From Falciphora oryzae (Eukaryota; Ascomycota; Sordariomycetes; Magnaporthales; Magnaporthaceae): a stretch of 64,000 bases of DNA. A model generated the notes under the pieces. The model was not told the origin of the DNA. It saw nothing but the letters and a program-made list of their open reading frames with translations, and made no database searches. Positions 45,609 through 56,948 of the stretch are shown here, piece by piece (positions within the stretch are counted from its first letter, which is position 1; the number at the start of each line of letters is the position of its first letter). The stretch lies in the NCBI GenBank assembly GCA_000733355.1, contig JNVV01000022.1, positions 207,319 to 271,318 of the forward strand, read 5' to 3'. Made by a program: the position numbers and the translations under genes.

Positions 45609-46608
45609 ATGTCACACCCCAGCCATCATCGCCGCGGCGCCAACCACGACGTGCAGCAAAGCGCGGAGTGGGCCGAAGAGACCGATCAGGGTGTGTACTA
45701 TCAGGGGTACCAGGGACAGGACCTTCAGTACCAGTATGCTCAAGGCCAGACGCCGGCCTACGGAGGCGCCACTGACTTCTCCGTGGCCTCCACGGCCCCT
45801 TCCGCCTGGGCCATCGCTCCTATTACCGCTCCATCCCTGGATCAAGCCCGGCGGCAGCTCCCGGTTACCGACCCTGCTTTTTAGAGCGGTGGTCAACAAG
45901 AACCAGCACTACCGGCTTTTGACCCAGGCCTTTACAGTCTCACTGTGCAGCCGCTGCCATACTCTGCGGCCCCGGCGCAGGATATATATAGCGCCACTGG
46001 CGCTCTCCAAACTTACGACCATGCCCACCTCCACCCCTCCGCTATCGATCCAGCGCTTTCCAATCTCAACGATTCCGCCAACACGAACATGCCTGATCCG
46101 GTCTACCAGGACAGATTTGAGGAGGAGTCTCTTCCGGACTTTGAACCCTGCAAGCGAGAAGATGAGCAATACTACTGTAGCGAGCTCGGTTGCGACACCG
46201 GGCCCTGCGGTACCCTTCGAGACTTCAAGTGAGTTTACTTGCATATCGCACCACGCATATCTTTCCCGGCCCCCCTGAAGCAGCACCCGGCTTGCAAGAG
46301 CAGCATGCCAAAGGAGGCGAGTGCCGTACCCATAGCCTGACACCTACCTAACGATCGGGACACCCAGGAAGCACATGCGGAAGCATCTCAAGCCCGTCAT
46401 CTGCCCCCTCAACCAGCTTTGCACGGTGAAGCGCACGGCGGAGCAGAGGGACATGGTTCGACATGTCCGCGCGCACCACCCGGTCTGGGCCAGCAGGCAG
46501 CCAACCCTCCCACAGGAGGCCTTTGTCTGCGATCTCTGCCAGCGAGCCTTCACCCGCGGGGACAACCTCCGCAAGCACGAAAGGGATATCCATGGCATCC
46601 AGGCTTAG
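45609..46608 (+). CDS. C2H2 zinc-finger protein
   Basis: Plus-strand gene from ATG 45609 with at least two introns. The first exon (MSHPSHHRRGANHDVQQSAE) is rich in Gln, Tyr and Gly. The frame changes before 45884; the acceptor TTTTTAG at 45877-45883 leads into SGGQQEPALPAFDPGLYSLT, but the donor is not resolved. Another intron separates TLRDFK (46230) from KHMRKHLKPVICPL (46370). Zinc-binding pairs are YYCSELGC with HMRKH, then CPLNQLC with HVRAHH, and finally a classic finger CDLCQRAFTRGDNLRKHERDIH at the C terminus. It is probably a nuclear DNA-binding regulator. The target is unknown. Confidence 0.72.
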
Positions 46609-47872
46609 CGCTGCTTCTCATTTCTGTTCGTCTCGAGTCGCGGTTTCTTCTTTTCCTTCTTTTTTTGCTCGAGTCTCTTCACTCCTGGTTTTCTTTTCCC
46701 CGCCTGTTTCGGGTCCACAAGCCGCATGTGCTTCCATGTCTACATCACTTCAAGCCACTGCTATCCAGATAAACCGTCGTCCTCTCCTTGGGGTGACGAG
46801 ACACACAGCACGTCACAGACACGCGCTTGAGCCTGGAACATTATCATGACCCTGTTTCCTTACCTGCCCTTTTCTGTCTTTCTTATCTTTCTTTTTTATT
46901 GCTTGCTTGGTTATTACGTTGGGCCTCGCTTCTCTGTTCGATTTCGTATTTTCCCCTTTTTTTTCTCTCGTTTCCCAAGTTGGTTCTCTTGCCACTTGTT
47001 CAACGTTCCTCGATGATTCCAGTATGAGCTGCGTATGATTAGCCATTTTCTAAGCCTATTTCAAAGTATCCGCCTCTCTCAAACACTTTTCCGATAGAGG
47101 CCTTCTGGTGCTGCGTAGCTATAACATGCCTACCAACCATCCAGGATTGGATGGGTGCATGGCGGCATTTGTTGCTAGTTGATCATGTGTGGTAGTAGCA
47201 TACAGGTGCATACGGGGATGTGGGCCCCATCACAAAGAGCGCGAACACTGGCAGCCTAGGCCTCGGCGTGGCCAGGTGCAATTTCTAAACTCCGCGAGGT
47301 GGTGCCAAAATAGGTAACTCCAGGTACCGAGAGGGAGCTAGCTGCAGGACGCGGGGATATGGATAGGCATGTGGCACTTTGCGGGCAAGCACAATAGCCG
47401 ACTTGGCGCGTGCAGGGGCTAGGTCGACAAATCGGGGCAGAGCGAGACTCGAAAGGGTACGCGCGTAAACGGTCGCGGCAGGAGCAAGATTGGTGAGGGC
47501 CTCCGCCAGGCGACCAGGCAGTTTGCGGAAGGTAATATAATAGGGTGATATAATTGACTCTACCCGCCCAAGGCGGAGAGATCGATACCGTTGATGTGAT
47601 GAGGAGTCGGTGGAGCACTAAAATACCGACGCTCCGATCGTATGGGTATTTTCCCTCTGCCAAGAGCACTCCGCATGTCTGCATCTGGTTCGGTGCGACG
47701 TACCACATGGCCTTCGGGTCGTTGCTGGCGAGGGAGTGTCTCTTGACTTATAAGAATAACGGGATACTGGGGTTTCCAGCTCCATGTTCGTGCGCACGGC
47801 TCAGCCTCTCGCAATCCAACCAAAGCCCAGCGAGCCGAGCCGTCCCAGGGAAAGCTCAAAACACAAACCATC
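46609..47872. other. Intergenic region; no gene seen
   Basis: About 1.26 kb. The left part is pyrimidine-rich (46640-46990), consistent with a 3' untranslated region of the zinc-finger gene. The right end is the promoter of the GMC oxidoreductase gene. No supportable coding frame. Confidence 0.5.
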
Positions 47873-49768
47873 ATGGCGAGAAATAGTGGCAAAAGGGGCT
47901 CGCTGAAGCGCCTGCTAAGCACCCTTTCGCTCGGATTCCTGGCCGCCACCCCTATCTCAGGGGCTCCTACGGCCACCGCTGCGGACACGTACGATTATGT
48001 GGTAGTTGGCAGCGGACCTGGAGGCGGCGTCTTGGCTGCGAACCTGGCCAAGGCCGGATATTCGGTCTTCCTTCTCGAGGCAGGCGACGCTAGCCCGAGC
48101 ATTGGCTTCGGGTCGTACACGCCCAGCGTAACCTGGGACTTTTTTGTCAACCACTACCCGGAAGACGACCCCCGGAATAACCAATACAGCCACCTAACAT
48201 GGAAGACGCCTCAAGGCCGGTATTGGGTTGGAAGAACCGGTGCCCCTGCCGGATCCAAGCTTCTGGGCGTCTACTACCCGCGAGGTGCTACGCTCGGAGG
48301 CTCGTCGATGATCAACGCCATGTGCACGTGGCTCCCGAGCGACAGCGACTGGAACTACCACTACGAGGTCACCGGCGACGAGAGCTGGAAGGCCGAGAAC
48401 ATGCGCAAGATCTTCGAGCGGATCGAGAAGAACAACTACATGCCCCGCGGCACCCCCGGCCACGGGTTCGACGGGTGGTTCCAGACGCAGATGGGCACCA
48501 TGACGCAGGCGCGCCTCGGGCCCCTGGCCGGCAACCGCGTCATGGAGATGTACGCCCGCGACCTCAACCTGACGGCGCCCATGAGCAGCCTGCTCACGCG
48601 CGACCCCAACGCCCTCTCGCCGACGCGCGACCAGGAGCAGAGCATTTACGGGCTCGTTAACCATCAATACCCTAATGGGAATCGCTACAGCTCGCGCGAC
48701 TACGTCCAGGAGGAGTCGAGGCGGAGCGGCACCAAGCTGGTCGTGTCGCTGCGGTCGCTCGCGACCAAGGTCCTGTTCGACACTACGGGGTCGGCCTGCG
48801 GCGCCGACGGCAAGCCGCGTGCGACGGGCGTCGAGTACCTCGAGGGCGCCTCGGTCTACCGGGCCGACTTCCGCAACACGGCGGGGACCAAGGGCACCAA
48901 GAAGACGGTGCTGGCGCGGCGCGAGGTCATCGTGTCGGGCGGCACCTTCAACTCGCCGCAGCTGCTGATGCTCAGCGGCGTCGGCGACCGCGCCCACCTC
49001 GAGCCCCTCAACATCACCGTGGTCAAGCACCTGCCGGGCGTGGGCCAGAACCTGATGGACAACCAGGAGATGCCCATCGTCGGGCAGGGCAACGGCGGTG
49101 CGGGGACGGCGGGCATGGCCATGGTCAAGTCCAAGCACCCGGCCCACAACGAGCGCGACATGTTCCTCATGGGCGGGCCGGGCTTCCTCTTCCGCGGCTT
49201 CTGGCCGTCCAACAACCGCGTCGGCCAGCTACCCGCCGAGCCCCAGGGCGTCTACGGCGTCAGCATGGTCAAGGGCAGCTCGGTCAACAACAAGGGCTGG
49301 GTCAAGCTGCGGACGGCCGACCCTCAAGACCCCCCAGAGATCAACTTCAACCACTACGCGGCCGGCTCCGAGCCCGACATCGAGGCCATGAAGGACACCA
49401 TCGCCTGGATCAGGACGGTCTACAGGCGCCTGGGCATGCCGACGCTGGAGCCGCCCTGCAGGGCCGGGCCGGACGCGCAGGGCTACTGCGGCAAGGAGGA
49501 CGAGGAGTGGCTTCACAAGCAGACGTTCGGGCACCACCCCACCAGCACCAACCGCATCGGCGCCGACGACGACCCCATGGCGGTGCTGGACTCCAAGTTC
49601 CGCGTCCGCGGCGTCGCGGGCCTGCGCGTCGTCGACGCTAGCGCCTTTGCCCGCATCCCGGGCATTTTCCCCGTCGTGTCCGTTTTTTCCATCAGCCAGA
49701 AGGCGTCCGACGATATGCTGGCTGAGCTGAAGGCGGGGGAGGCTATCAAGGAATGTTCGGCTGCTTGA
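47873..49768 (+). CDS. Secreted GMC-family FAD oxidoreductase
   Basis: Single exon, 631 residues. A signal peptide of about 31 residues (LSTLSLGFLAATPISGA) is followed by the Rossmann FAD motif VVVGSGPGGGVLAANLAKAG (GxGxxG at 46-51) and then FLLEAG. The GMC signature PRGATLGGSSMINAM lies at about 135-149. The second signature region is SGGTFNSPQLLMLSGVG at about 360, and the active-site His lies in KQTFGHHPTSTNRIG at about 545-560. The C terminus has LRVVDASAFARIPGIFPVVS. Such enzymes oxidise alcohols, sugars or aryl alcohols outside the cell, making hydrogen peroxide or passing electrons on. The substrate cannot be assigned. Confidence 0.92.
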   Translation: MARNSGKRGSLKRLLSTLSLGFLAATPISGAPTATAADTYDYVVVGSGPGGGVLAANLAKAGYSVFLLEAGDASPSIGFGSYTPSVTWDFFVNHYPEDDPRNNQYSHLTWKTPQGRYWVGRTGAPAGSKLLGVYYPRGATLGGSSMINAMCTWLPSDSDWNYHYEVTGDESWKAENMRKIFERIEKNNYMPRGTPGHGFDGWFQTQMGTMTQARLGPLAGNRVMEMYARDLNLTAPMSSLLTRDPNALSPTRDQEQSIYGLVNHQYPNGNRYSSRDYVQEESRRSGTKLVVSLRSLATKVLFDTTGSACGADGKPRATGVEYLEGASVYRADFRNTAGTKGTKKTVLARREVIVSGGTFNSPQLLMLSGVGDRAHLEPLNITVVKHLPGVGQNLMDNQEMPIVGQGNGGAGTAGMAMVKSKHPAHNERDMFLMGGPGFLFRGFWPSNNRVGQLPAEPQGVYGVSMVKGSSVNNKGWVKLRTADPQDPPEINFNHYAAGSEPDIEAMKDTIAWIRTVYRRLGMPTLEPPCRAGPDAQGYCGKEDEEWLHKQTFGHHPTSTNRIGADDDPMAVLDSKFRVRGVAGLRVVDASAFARIPGIFPVVSVFSISQKASDDMLAELKAGEAIKECSAA

Positions 49769-50028
49769 ATGTGGCGGAGGAGTCGATCGATTTTCTGCTT
49801 TGCTGTCGATTTTGAGTTTTCGGGATCGTCTTTGAAACAATATGATCTTTTTCTTCTTCCCTTTTTTTTTCTCCTTTCTTTTTCTTTCTAGTCAGCAGAC
49901 ACCAAACACAGCACATATGCGGTCTGATATGTTTATTAGCAAAAGCAACAAGAGTCTCATAAATTCACGATCATCATCAAGTTGACTTGCATCCAGCTTA
50001 TATCAGACTTTACCCCTATTCAATTTCC

Positions 50029-52022
50029 CTATCGCTTGTTCTCCAAAACGCTCCTAGCAGCATGTCCACCAGCCCTCCTCCCGGAAAACACGCAGTCCGC
50101 CAGCGACAGCCCGCTGACATAGCCATTGGAGCAGAGCCCGACGGCGTTCCGCCCAGCCGCGTAAAGACCTGGGATCACTGATCGATCTTTATCACCCCCT
50201 GCTGACGCCCTAAGCACCAATCCTGTGCTGCCCTCGACGCGTAGCCCGCCAAGGGTGAGCCCCGTGGACATGAAGGGGCCAGACGGTGTGAGCGAAATGT
50301 CAATCCCGTAAAATGGAGGGCGTGCAATGAGAGACCGGTACGCATCCGTCTTGCCGACCGGGTCGGGTTGCGCGGCGATTATGGCATTATTGTAAGCCGC
50401 CACCGTGTCTGTCATGGCCCCTGCGTCGATGCCAAACTTGCCCGCCAGCGCCTCGAGGCTGTCGGCCTTCTTCCTCAACCACCTGTTCACGTATAGTGCT
50501 ATAAGCTTCGTCGGGAACTGGGTCTGCTCGTCGATCTGAAGCGTCGCGCGGGCCCACTGGTCCGAGTCGAGCACGAGGAAACCCCGGCCGCCGTGGCCGC
50601 GCACCATGGAATCTGTAAAAGCTGCGCCATATAGGTCCTCGGCCGCGATCCTCGTGCCGTCTGTCCCGACCGCAACGCCGTGCAGGATCGCGTCGGGCGG
50701 GTACAAAAACCGCCACGCCGACACAGAATCCATGCGCCCCGTCGAGCCGCCCGCCGCCACCCCGAGCTTGATCCCGGCGCCGTCGTCGCCGGCCGTCCCG
50801 AGGAAGTGAAGCCTGTCGGCGAGGGGATAATGTGACTTGGCCATGGCGTCGTTCAAACCAAAACCGCCAGCGGCGAGGATGACGGCGCCCGTCTCCAGCG
50901 TGCCCTCCTCTGCGTTGCGTTGGAAAATCCCCAGCGCCCGCTTGTCGTACCAGTCGGCCAGCTTCTTCGTGCCAAGCCTCAAGTCGAGCGCCCGCTGGGA
51001 CAGCTTTTTATGCTTCGCGAACGGCGCGGCAGCAGCGACGGGGTTCAACCGCCGATACTTGACCCCAATGGCATGGCCCTGGTCCACCACGATGTCTTCA
51101 ACCTTGGTCGCCGCCTCGAACCTGACGCCACTCTTGATCGCGGCGTCGAACACGGCCTTCCACAGCACGCCGCCCGTCATCGACTCGCCGACGGTGCGGT
51201 GGCCCCTCGCCGCCGGCCGCGCCACGGCGGCGAACCGCCCCGCCTTCTCATTACCCGAATAATACAGAAAATCGCCATCCTTGGGGTAGCTGGTCTTGTA
51301 CGTGCAGAAGCCGCTGCCGCTGAACCTGGCCCCGAGGCCCTCGAGCCAGCGCAGGTCCGCGGCGCTGCCGTCGCAGAAGCGTCGCAGCGTGGCGTCGTCG
51401 ACGACGCCGCTGTCGCCGACCTCGGCCCGCATGTAGGCGAGCNNNNNNNNNNNNNNNNNNNNNNNNNNNNNNNNNNNNNNNNNNNNNNNNNNNNNNNNNN
51501 NNNNNNNNNNNNNNNNNNNNNNNNNNNNNNNNNNNNNNNNNNNNNNNNNNNNNNNNNNNNNNNNNNNNNNNNNNNNNNNNNNNNNNNNNNNNNNNNNNNN
51601 NNNNNNNNNNNNNNNNNNNNNNNNNNNNNNNNNNNNNNNNNNNNNNNNNNNNNNNNNNNNNNNNNNNNNNNNNNNNNNNNNNNNNNNNNNNNNNNNNNNN
51701 NNNNNNNNNNNNNNNNNNNNNNNNNNNNNNNNNNNNNNNNNNNNNNNNNNNNNNGCGCGCCCGCCTCCGTCGCCGCGACCGCCGCGCACATGCCGGCCAG
51801 GCCGCCGCCGACTACGACCACGTCCGTGGACGTGGGCATGTTGCCAGTGGCTGGGGGCTCGGCGGCATCGTGGCTGGCCGAGGGCTTTGCGCCCGTCAGG
51901 TTCCTAGCGCTAGAGTGTAGCGGCGAAGCCTGTTTTGCCGCGATTGAGGCACAGGACACAATTCGGGCTCGAGGAGGGCGTATAAGTGCCGTATTAAGCG
52001 ACACTGGCCGCCTCCCGAGCAT
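50029..52022 (-). CDS. FAD-dependent fumarate-reductase/ketosteroid-dehydrogenase-like enzyme (gapped)
   Basis: Minus-strand gene from ATG 52022. A Ser/Arg-rich N-terminal segment leads into the FAD motif DVVVVGGGLAGMCAAVAATE. The next section is lost in 312 N (51443-51754). After the gap the protein continues LAYMRAEVGDSGVVDDATLR, then GSGFCTYKTSYPKDGDF, GGVLWKAVFDAAIKSGVRFE, VILAAGGFGLNDAMAKSHYP, GTAGDDGAGIKLGVAAGGST and finally VIPGLYAAGRNAVGLCSNGY, GLSLADCVFSGRRAG at the C-terminus. This is the FAD-binding-2 fold used by fumarate reductases and 3-ketosteroid dehydrogenases. The two sides of the gap are in different reading frames, so the N count is wrong or an intron lies inside. An unusual N terminus may be a mitochondrial or peroxisomal targeting region; I cannot tell. 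Confidence 0.82.
51443..51754. other. Assembly gap (312 N)
   Basis: Unresolved bases inside the FAD enzyme gene. Flanking exon frames do not match for a 312-base gap. Confidence 0.98.
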
Positions 52023-52570
52023 TTTGCTCCCGCTTGGCCGTTGATCGTCAAGGCTGGAGCGAGCGATATAGACCGTGTAGTGTCGAACACGCTGACAACG
52101 ATTGGTGCAGCAAGAAACAGATTGATTCGAAAAGCCGCAGCGGCATTAGATCTGCAGTGCAAGTAGAAACAACGCAAGAATTGGGGTTTCACTAAAGTCG
52201 TAGCCGACCGGCAGACACCGCAATAAAATAATGACGGGCGCACCGCAGCCCTCTCCGCCAAGACTGCACAGGGGAGCCGACCCAAGCAGGGGCACCTCGA
52301 ACACGCGAGCCGCAAGATTGAAGTTTGTTTGCTTGCGTCGTCAAGCCCTCTTCCCGCATCCCATGGAGGCTTTAGATGCGACAGCGGGGACAGGATCGTA
52401 CCCTATTGCCTGACCGCAAGGAAGTGGAGCATCGAAGCATGCTGCGTGCCAGGGGCAGAATCCATTTGGTGATTTTGATCAAGATGGCGGTGGATACCAA
52501 CGCTGCAAGAACAACAATATCTCACGTAGATACATGGAAGCTCTGAAGGACGAGGAGAGGACGAACTGGC
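52023..52570. other. Intergenic region; no gene seen
   Basis: 548 bp between the start of the FAD enzyme gene and the end of SSF1. No supportable coding frame. Confidence 0.5.
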
Positions 52571-54072
52571 TTAACCGCCCGCAATCTCCTCCTCCTCATC
52601 TTCCCATTCGCCATCCTCCTCCATCCTCTCGTTGACTTGCGTCTCCGCGTCGCCCTCGAGTCCCTCACTATCGAATTCGTCGTCGTAATCGTCGTTATCA
52701 GAGTCGTCCACATCCATCTCGTCCTGGCCGTTTTTGTTGCCTGAGCCCTTGCCTGTCTTTTTCCGCTGTTCTTCCTTCTCTTTCTTCTTGCGCTCGACAT
52801 TGGCCTTCTGCTCCTTTTGCCTTGCTGCCTTCTCCTGCCTCTTCTGCTCCCACCTCTTCTCCATGGCCTTGAGTTCCTCCTTGGACTTGTGAATGTACTC
52901 GTGCCACATGACTTTGCCGGCGCACACGCCCTCTTCAACCTTGAGTAGGCGAAGCCTCATGCGCGGACCCAGCTCGACGAGCTTGACGGCGCGCCTTTCG
53001 ACGTTGTCGTTTTCCGCCGCACCTTCGTTATGGTCCCCATCAGCCTCGTCTTCCCCTCGTGCCGCAGCACGGGCCTTGGCACTGAGGACCTTGCGAGGCG
53101 CCGCTTCCAGGATCTCAACCTCGGCGTCCGTCTCGGCCTCGCTGCCACTGGTCCCATCTGTCATGTACCCAGAACCGTCCTCTCCGCCAATCATAAAATC
53201 AGCAATGTCTTGTAGCTTGCTGAGGTTCGGCAGGCCGCCCTTTTTGCTCTTCTTGCTGTTGAGAAGCTTCTCCGCCGCACTCAGCCTCTTCAGCGGCTTC
53301 GAGATTCCCGCGGCTTTGGTAGTGATGGCGTAGTGCCTGAAGTTGAGTATAAAGCTGCCGTCCTCCTCCTTTGACTGCTCCCGGTTGAGAAGGAGAACTC
53401 TTCGTATGGACTTGAGCGGCGTAGTCTGTGGATTTATCGGCGCAAAAAGCGACTGGAACACCGTCGTGGTCAGGGACTCAAGGTGCTTGGGGACCTTGGA
53501 TTGCGCATCCGCGGCCGGGTTGGAGAAGTTGTTCATGACTAGCTGCAGAGGACATTAGAAAGACTGTCCAACAATATGCGCGGCCAGTGCGCAGCCAAAA
53601 GGGGCGGGGTGTTCCCGGAGGCACATACCAATGGCGGCGTGATAAACTCTTTGCCGGCGCCCTTGGGCCGCCGCTGCGACCTCTGCACGTCTTTTGCTAG
53701 AGAGTACTTCTCGACACGGAAGTGCAGCGTTGGGCCGCGGGGTGCGAGGGCGACCCTAAGGTTCACGTTGCCGGACTCGGAGCGCGAAAAGAGCAAGAGA
53801 TGGGTGACGCCGAGCGGGCCGCACATGACCAGGTAGTCCTTCAGGCGGTTCGCGCGGCGCTCCTTCAGTCGGCTGGCGGTGCCGGGCTCCATGACGCGGC
53901 GGACATCGACGGCCAACTGGCTGACGCTAGAACCGACCTCGCCCGCGCCGATGCGGATGACCATGCTCTTGGGGTCGCGAATCGAGGCATTGCCAGTGTT
54001 GATTGGCCCCTTGGCCTGGTTCGGGTTAGGGGCAGTGACATGCGTCCTTCTCTTTGACCGCCGTCGCGCCAT
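52571..54072 (-). CDS. SSF1: Ribosome biogenesis protein Ssf1/Ssf2 (Brix domain)
   Basis: Two exons, 54072-53629 and 53542-52571, give 471 residues. The intron has donor GTATGT and acceptor TGCAG. The N terminus is basic (MARRRSKRRTHV). The Brix domain runs about 30-330: MVIRIGAGEVGSSVSQLAVD, VRRVMEPGTA, LKERRANRLKDYLVMCGPLG, VTHLLLFSRSE, VNLRVALAPRGPTLHFRVEK, LVMNNFSN and SIRRVLLLNREQSKEEDGSF with LNFRHYAI. This matches the Ssf1/Peter Pan branch, needed for 27S pre-rRNA processing and 60S assembly in the nucleolus. The C-terminal third is Lys/Glu-rich and acidic, with likely coiled coil (about 350-450). It shares a divergent promoter with the RRP3 helicase gene. Confidence 0.93.
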
Positions 54073-54455
54073 ATTGGGCAGGCTGCGATGCGCGGACGTA
54101 GAACCGCGAGGTCTTCGGGTTTGTCTGTTCCGACTTTGCTGAAGCGGAGCTTTCTTCTCTGCTTGAACTTTTCGGTGCCGCTCAATGGCAGAAAAAAAAA
54201 AAAAAAAAAAAAAAGTTGGCCGCTGGCGGGGCCAATTCGTGGTGCCCGATAAGGCGCACGGGCCCGATCGGTGGTCTCGATAAGATTTTTTTTTTTTTTT
54301 CCTGTGATGGAATCCGGCTTCCGTCACCAGAGACCCCACCAGCAGCGCAAGCCGCCGCTCAGAAGCTTTACATTCTCTCGTGCGCTCGATTGTCTACCAG
54401 TTCGTTGTTTGGATCAAGACAGACTTTCCAGCCAGCAATACGGCAGCGTCGCAAA
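54073..54455. promoter_or_regulatory. Shared divergent promoter of SSF1 and RRP3 with poly(dA:dT) tracts
   Basis: 383 bp between the two start codons. It contains A23 at 54192-54214 and T15 at 54286-54300. Long poly(dA:dT) tracts exclude nucleosomes, and both genes act in ribosome assembly, so a common open promoter is a reasonable inference. Confidence 0.65.
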
Positions 54456-56182
54456 ATGTCGTCAAAAAGAATAAAACTGTCGCATGACAAGGCGAAAGCG
54501 CCGAAGCTGAAAGAAGGGGGCGGCCAGGAGCGAAGACAGGAGCAGTCGCCGCAGACTGACGATTCAGCAACCGTGGTGGACGCCGCAACGGTGCCATCCT
54601 CGACCACCGCTGAGGCGCCAGCCAAGACGTTCAAGGACCTTGTAAGCCCTATGCTACTCCCGCTTCAGACGCTCCCTCAACAGTCTACTGACTCCCCCTG
54701 TAGGGCATCGTTGATCCTCTCTGCGAAGCTTGCGAAGCGCTCGGCTACAAGCAGCCGACTCCGATCCAGACCCAGGCCATCCCGCTCGCCTTGCAAGGCC
54801 GCGATGTGATCGGAATCGCCGAGACAGGCTCCGGCAAGACCGCTGCCTTTGCTCTACCCATCCTCCAGTCCCTGCTCGACAAGCCACAACCCCTCTTCGG
54901 TCTCGTCCTGGCGCCGACCCGAGAGCTGGCCGCACAGATCGGCCAGGCCTTCGAGGCGCTAGGCTCGCTGATCTCGCTGCGGTGTGCGGTCGTGGTCGGC
55001 GGTCTCGACATGGTGTCACAGTCCATCGCACTCGGAAAGAAGCCACACGTCGTTGTCGCGACTCCTGGTCGTCTGCTGGACCACCTTGAGAAGACCAAGG
55101 GGTTCAGCTTGCGCTCACTCAAGTACGTCGTGATGGACGAGGCGGACCGCCTGCTCGACCTCGACTTCGGCCCCATTCTCGACAAGATTCTCAAGTTCCT
55201 GCCCCGCGAGCGCCGTACATATCTCTTCTCGGCAACCATGAGCTCTAAGGTCGAGAGCCTGCAGCGCGCTAGCTTGCGGGATCCGCTCAGGGTCAGCGTG
55301 AGTTCAAAGCGTGAGAAGACAGTCGCAACGCTTCTGCAGAACCCCTTGATCATACCTCACATGCACAAGGACGTCTACCTCATCTATCTGGTCAACGAGT
55401 TTGCCGGCCAGACCACCATCATCTTTACCCGCACCGTCAACGAGGCGCAGAGGTTATCCATCCTGCTGCGCACGCTATCTTTCGGTGCCATTCCGCTGCA
55501 CGGCCAGCTATCGCAGTCTATGCGCCTGGGCGCGCTGAATAAATTCAAAGCCAGGTCACGCGATATCCTCGTCGCGACCGACGTTGCAGCCCGTGGTTTA
55601 GATATTCCAGAAGTCGATGTAAGTGTGTCATAGCCCAGTCTTGTCCTGTCTCTCCTTTGATTTCTCCACTCGTTGAAGCTTCGATCCGCTAACAAATCAT
55701 TGCCTATTCCAGCTTGTGATAAAGTGAGAACTCGGCCCAAGCTAACCTCCCTTGCCGTACCACAAAGAACCCCGACTTTACACAAGATTGATGGGCTCTG
55801 CTCAGTGAACTAACAAAAGCGCATCGAAACACTTAGTTACGACCTCCCTGGAGACAGCATGACATACATCCATCGCGTTGGCCGGACAGCACGTGCTGGC
55901 CGCTCGGGCCGGGCCATCTCAATTGTTACGCAGTACGACGTTGAGCTATGGATGCGGATAGAGAAGGCCGCGCTGGACGGGCAGAAGCTGCCGACTTATC
56001 AGCCGGATAGGGAGGAGGTCATGGTGTTCAAGGAGCGTGTCGAGGAGGCCCAGCGCGTGGCACGAAACGAGATGAAAGAGCTTCACGAAGACAGAGGCAA
56101 GAAAGGCGCAGTGCTCAAGGGTCGCAAGCGTGGCTCGGCCACCAAGAGGCGCCACGACGACATGGACGCTGAGGAGGGCTAG
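54456..56182 (+). CDS. RRP3: DEAD-box rRNA helicase Rrp3
   Basis: Four exons, 54456-54641, 54704-55618, 55713-55723 (11 nt) and 55837-56182, give 485 residues. The micro-exon supplies LVI plus part of N, so the product reads DLVINYDLPG across two introns. Motifs in order: Q motif [18 protein letters not shown], Ia PTRELA, Ib TPGR, II DEAD, III SAT, IV IIFTRT, V ARGLDIP and [12 protein letters not shown]. The N terminus is Lys/Ser-rich, and the C terminus ends in a basic tail typical of Rrp3 orthologues. Rrp3 is required for 18S rRNA maturation at the 35S pre-rRNA stage in the nucleolus. The assignment to Rrp3, not a sister such as Dbp8, rests on the motif context and C-terminal tail. Confidence 0.92.
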
Positions 56183-56948
56183 ACGATGTCGCTTTTGCTG
56201 TGCTATTTTACTCTGCTTGGTTTCAGCGCATCTCAACCTTCTGCATCCTGCCACCTATAAAACAAGTTTTACCCCATGGACGGACTTCTTTTCCACGTGC
56301 ATCTCGTATACTCGATATCTTTAGGCATCCCTTCATTTTTGTTTTCTCCTCGGCCAAGGCTGTCCTACCTTCCACACTTCCGCCCCATTGCGAGCTAAAC
56401 CCCGATGCCAGCTGGTTGACGTCGATGGGTCTCTCTGCTTCAGGGTCCAAAACTACCTCGCACCAGTTCAGCTTATTAATTTGCCACCTCCAGGGACGAC
56501 GGGGCTCGGCGCCACCCTCTGCAACTTGAGACGCCACAGTCATTCGTGGGTCCCGACAACACAAGCACGATGCGGTCCTGAGTTACCGACTAGCCAAGGA
56601 GTGGCGAGGCGGCGGGTGGCAAAGGCACTGTCCAAGATCTGGCGCGCTTCACGACATATGCCTTTGAAGGCTGCATGCTCAAACAGGACGACGGCGACTA
56701 GAGGAAAGTGCCAATAAGGCGACCGCGTCCTCGAGGAACAGAAGCCAACCCACAGGCGAGGCACGGCATAGTCAACATCAGCGATAGCATGGTGAGCTCA
56801 GTTGGTATGCAAAACGCCGGAATCTGCATTGTCTATGTCTATCTATTCATCTTCGTTCATCATCAATGACTGGTACATTGTATTCGGCTGTCGGGGCCAT
56901 CCATTCTTGTCACAGTAGCGTTTCGACACCCGTTAGGACGTCCGCCTC
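56183..56948. other. Intergenic region between convergent genes
   Basis: 766 bp between the 3' ends of RRP3 and the PhiA-like gene. No supportable coding frame. Confidence 0.5.
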
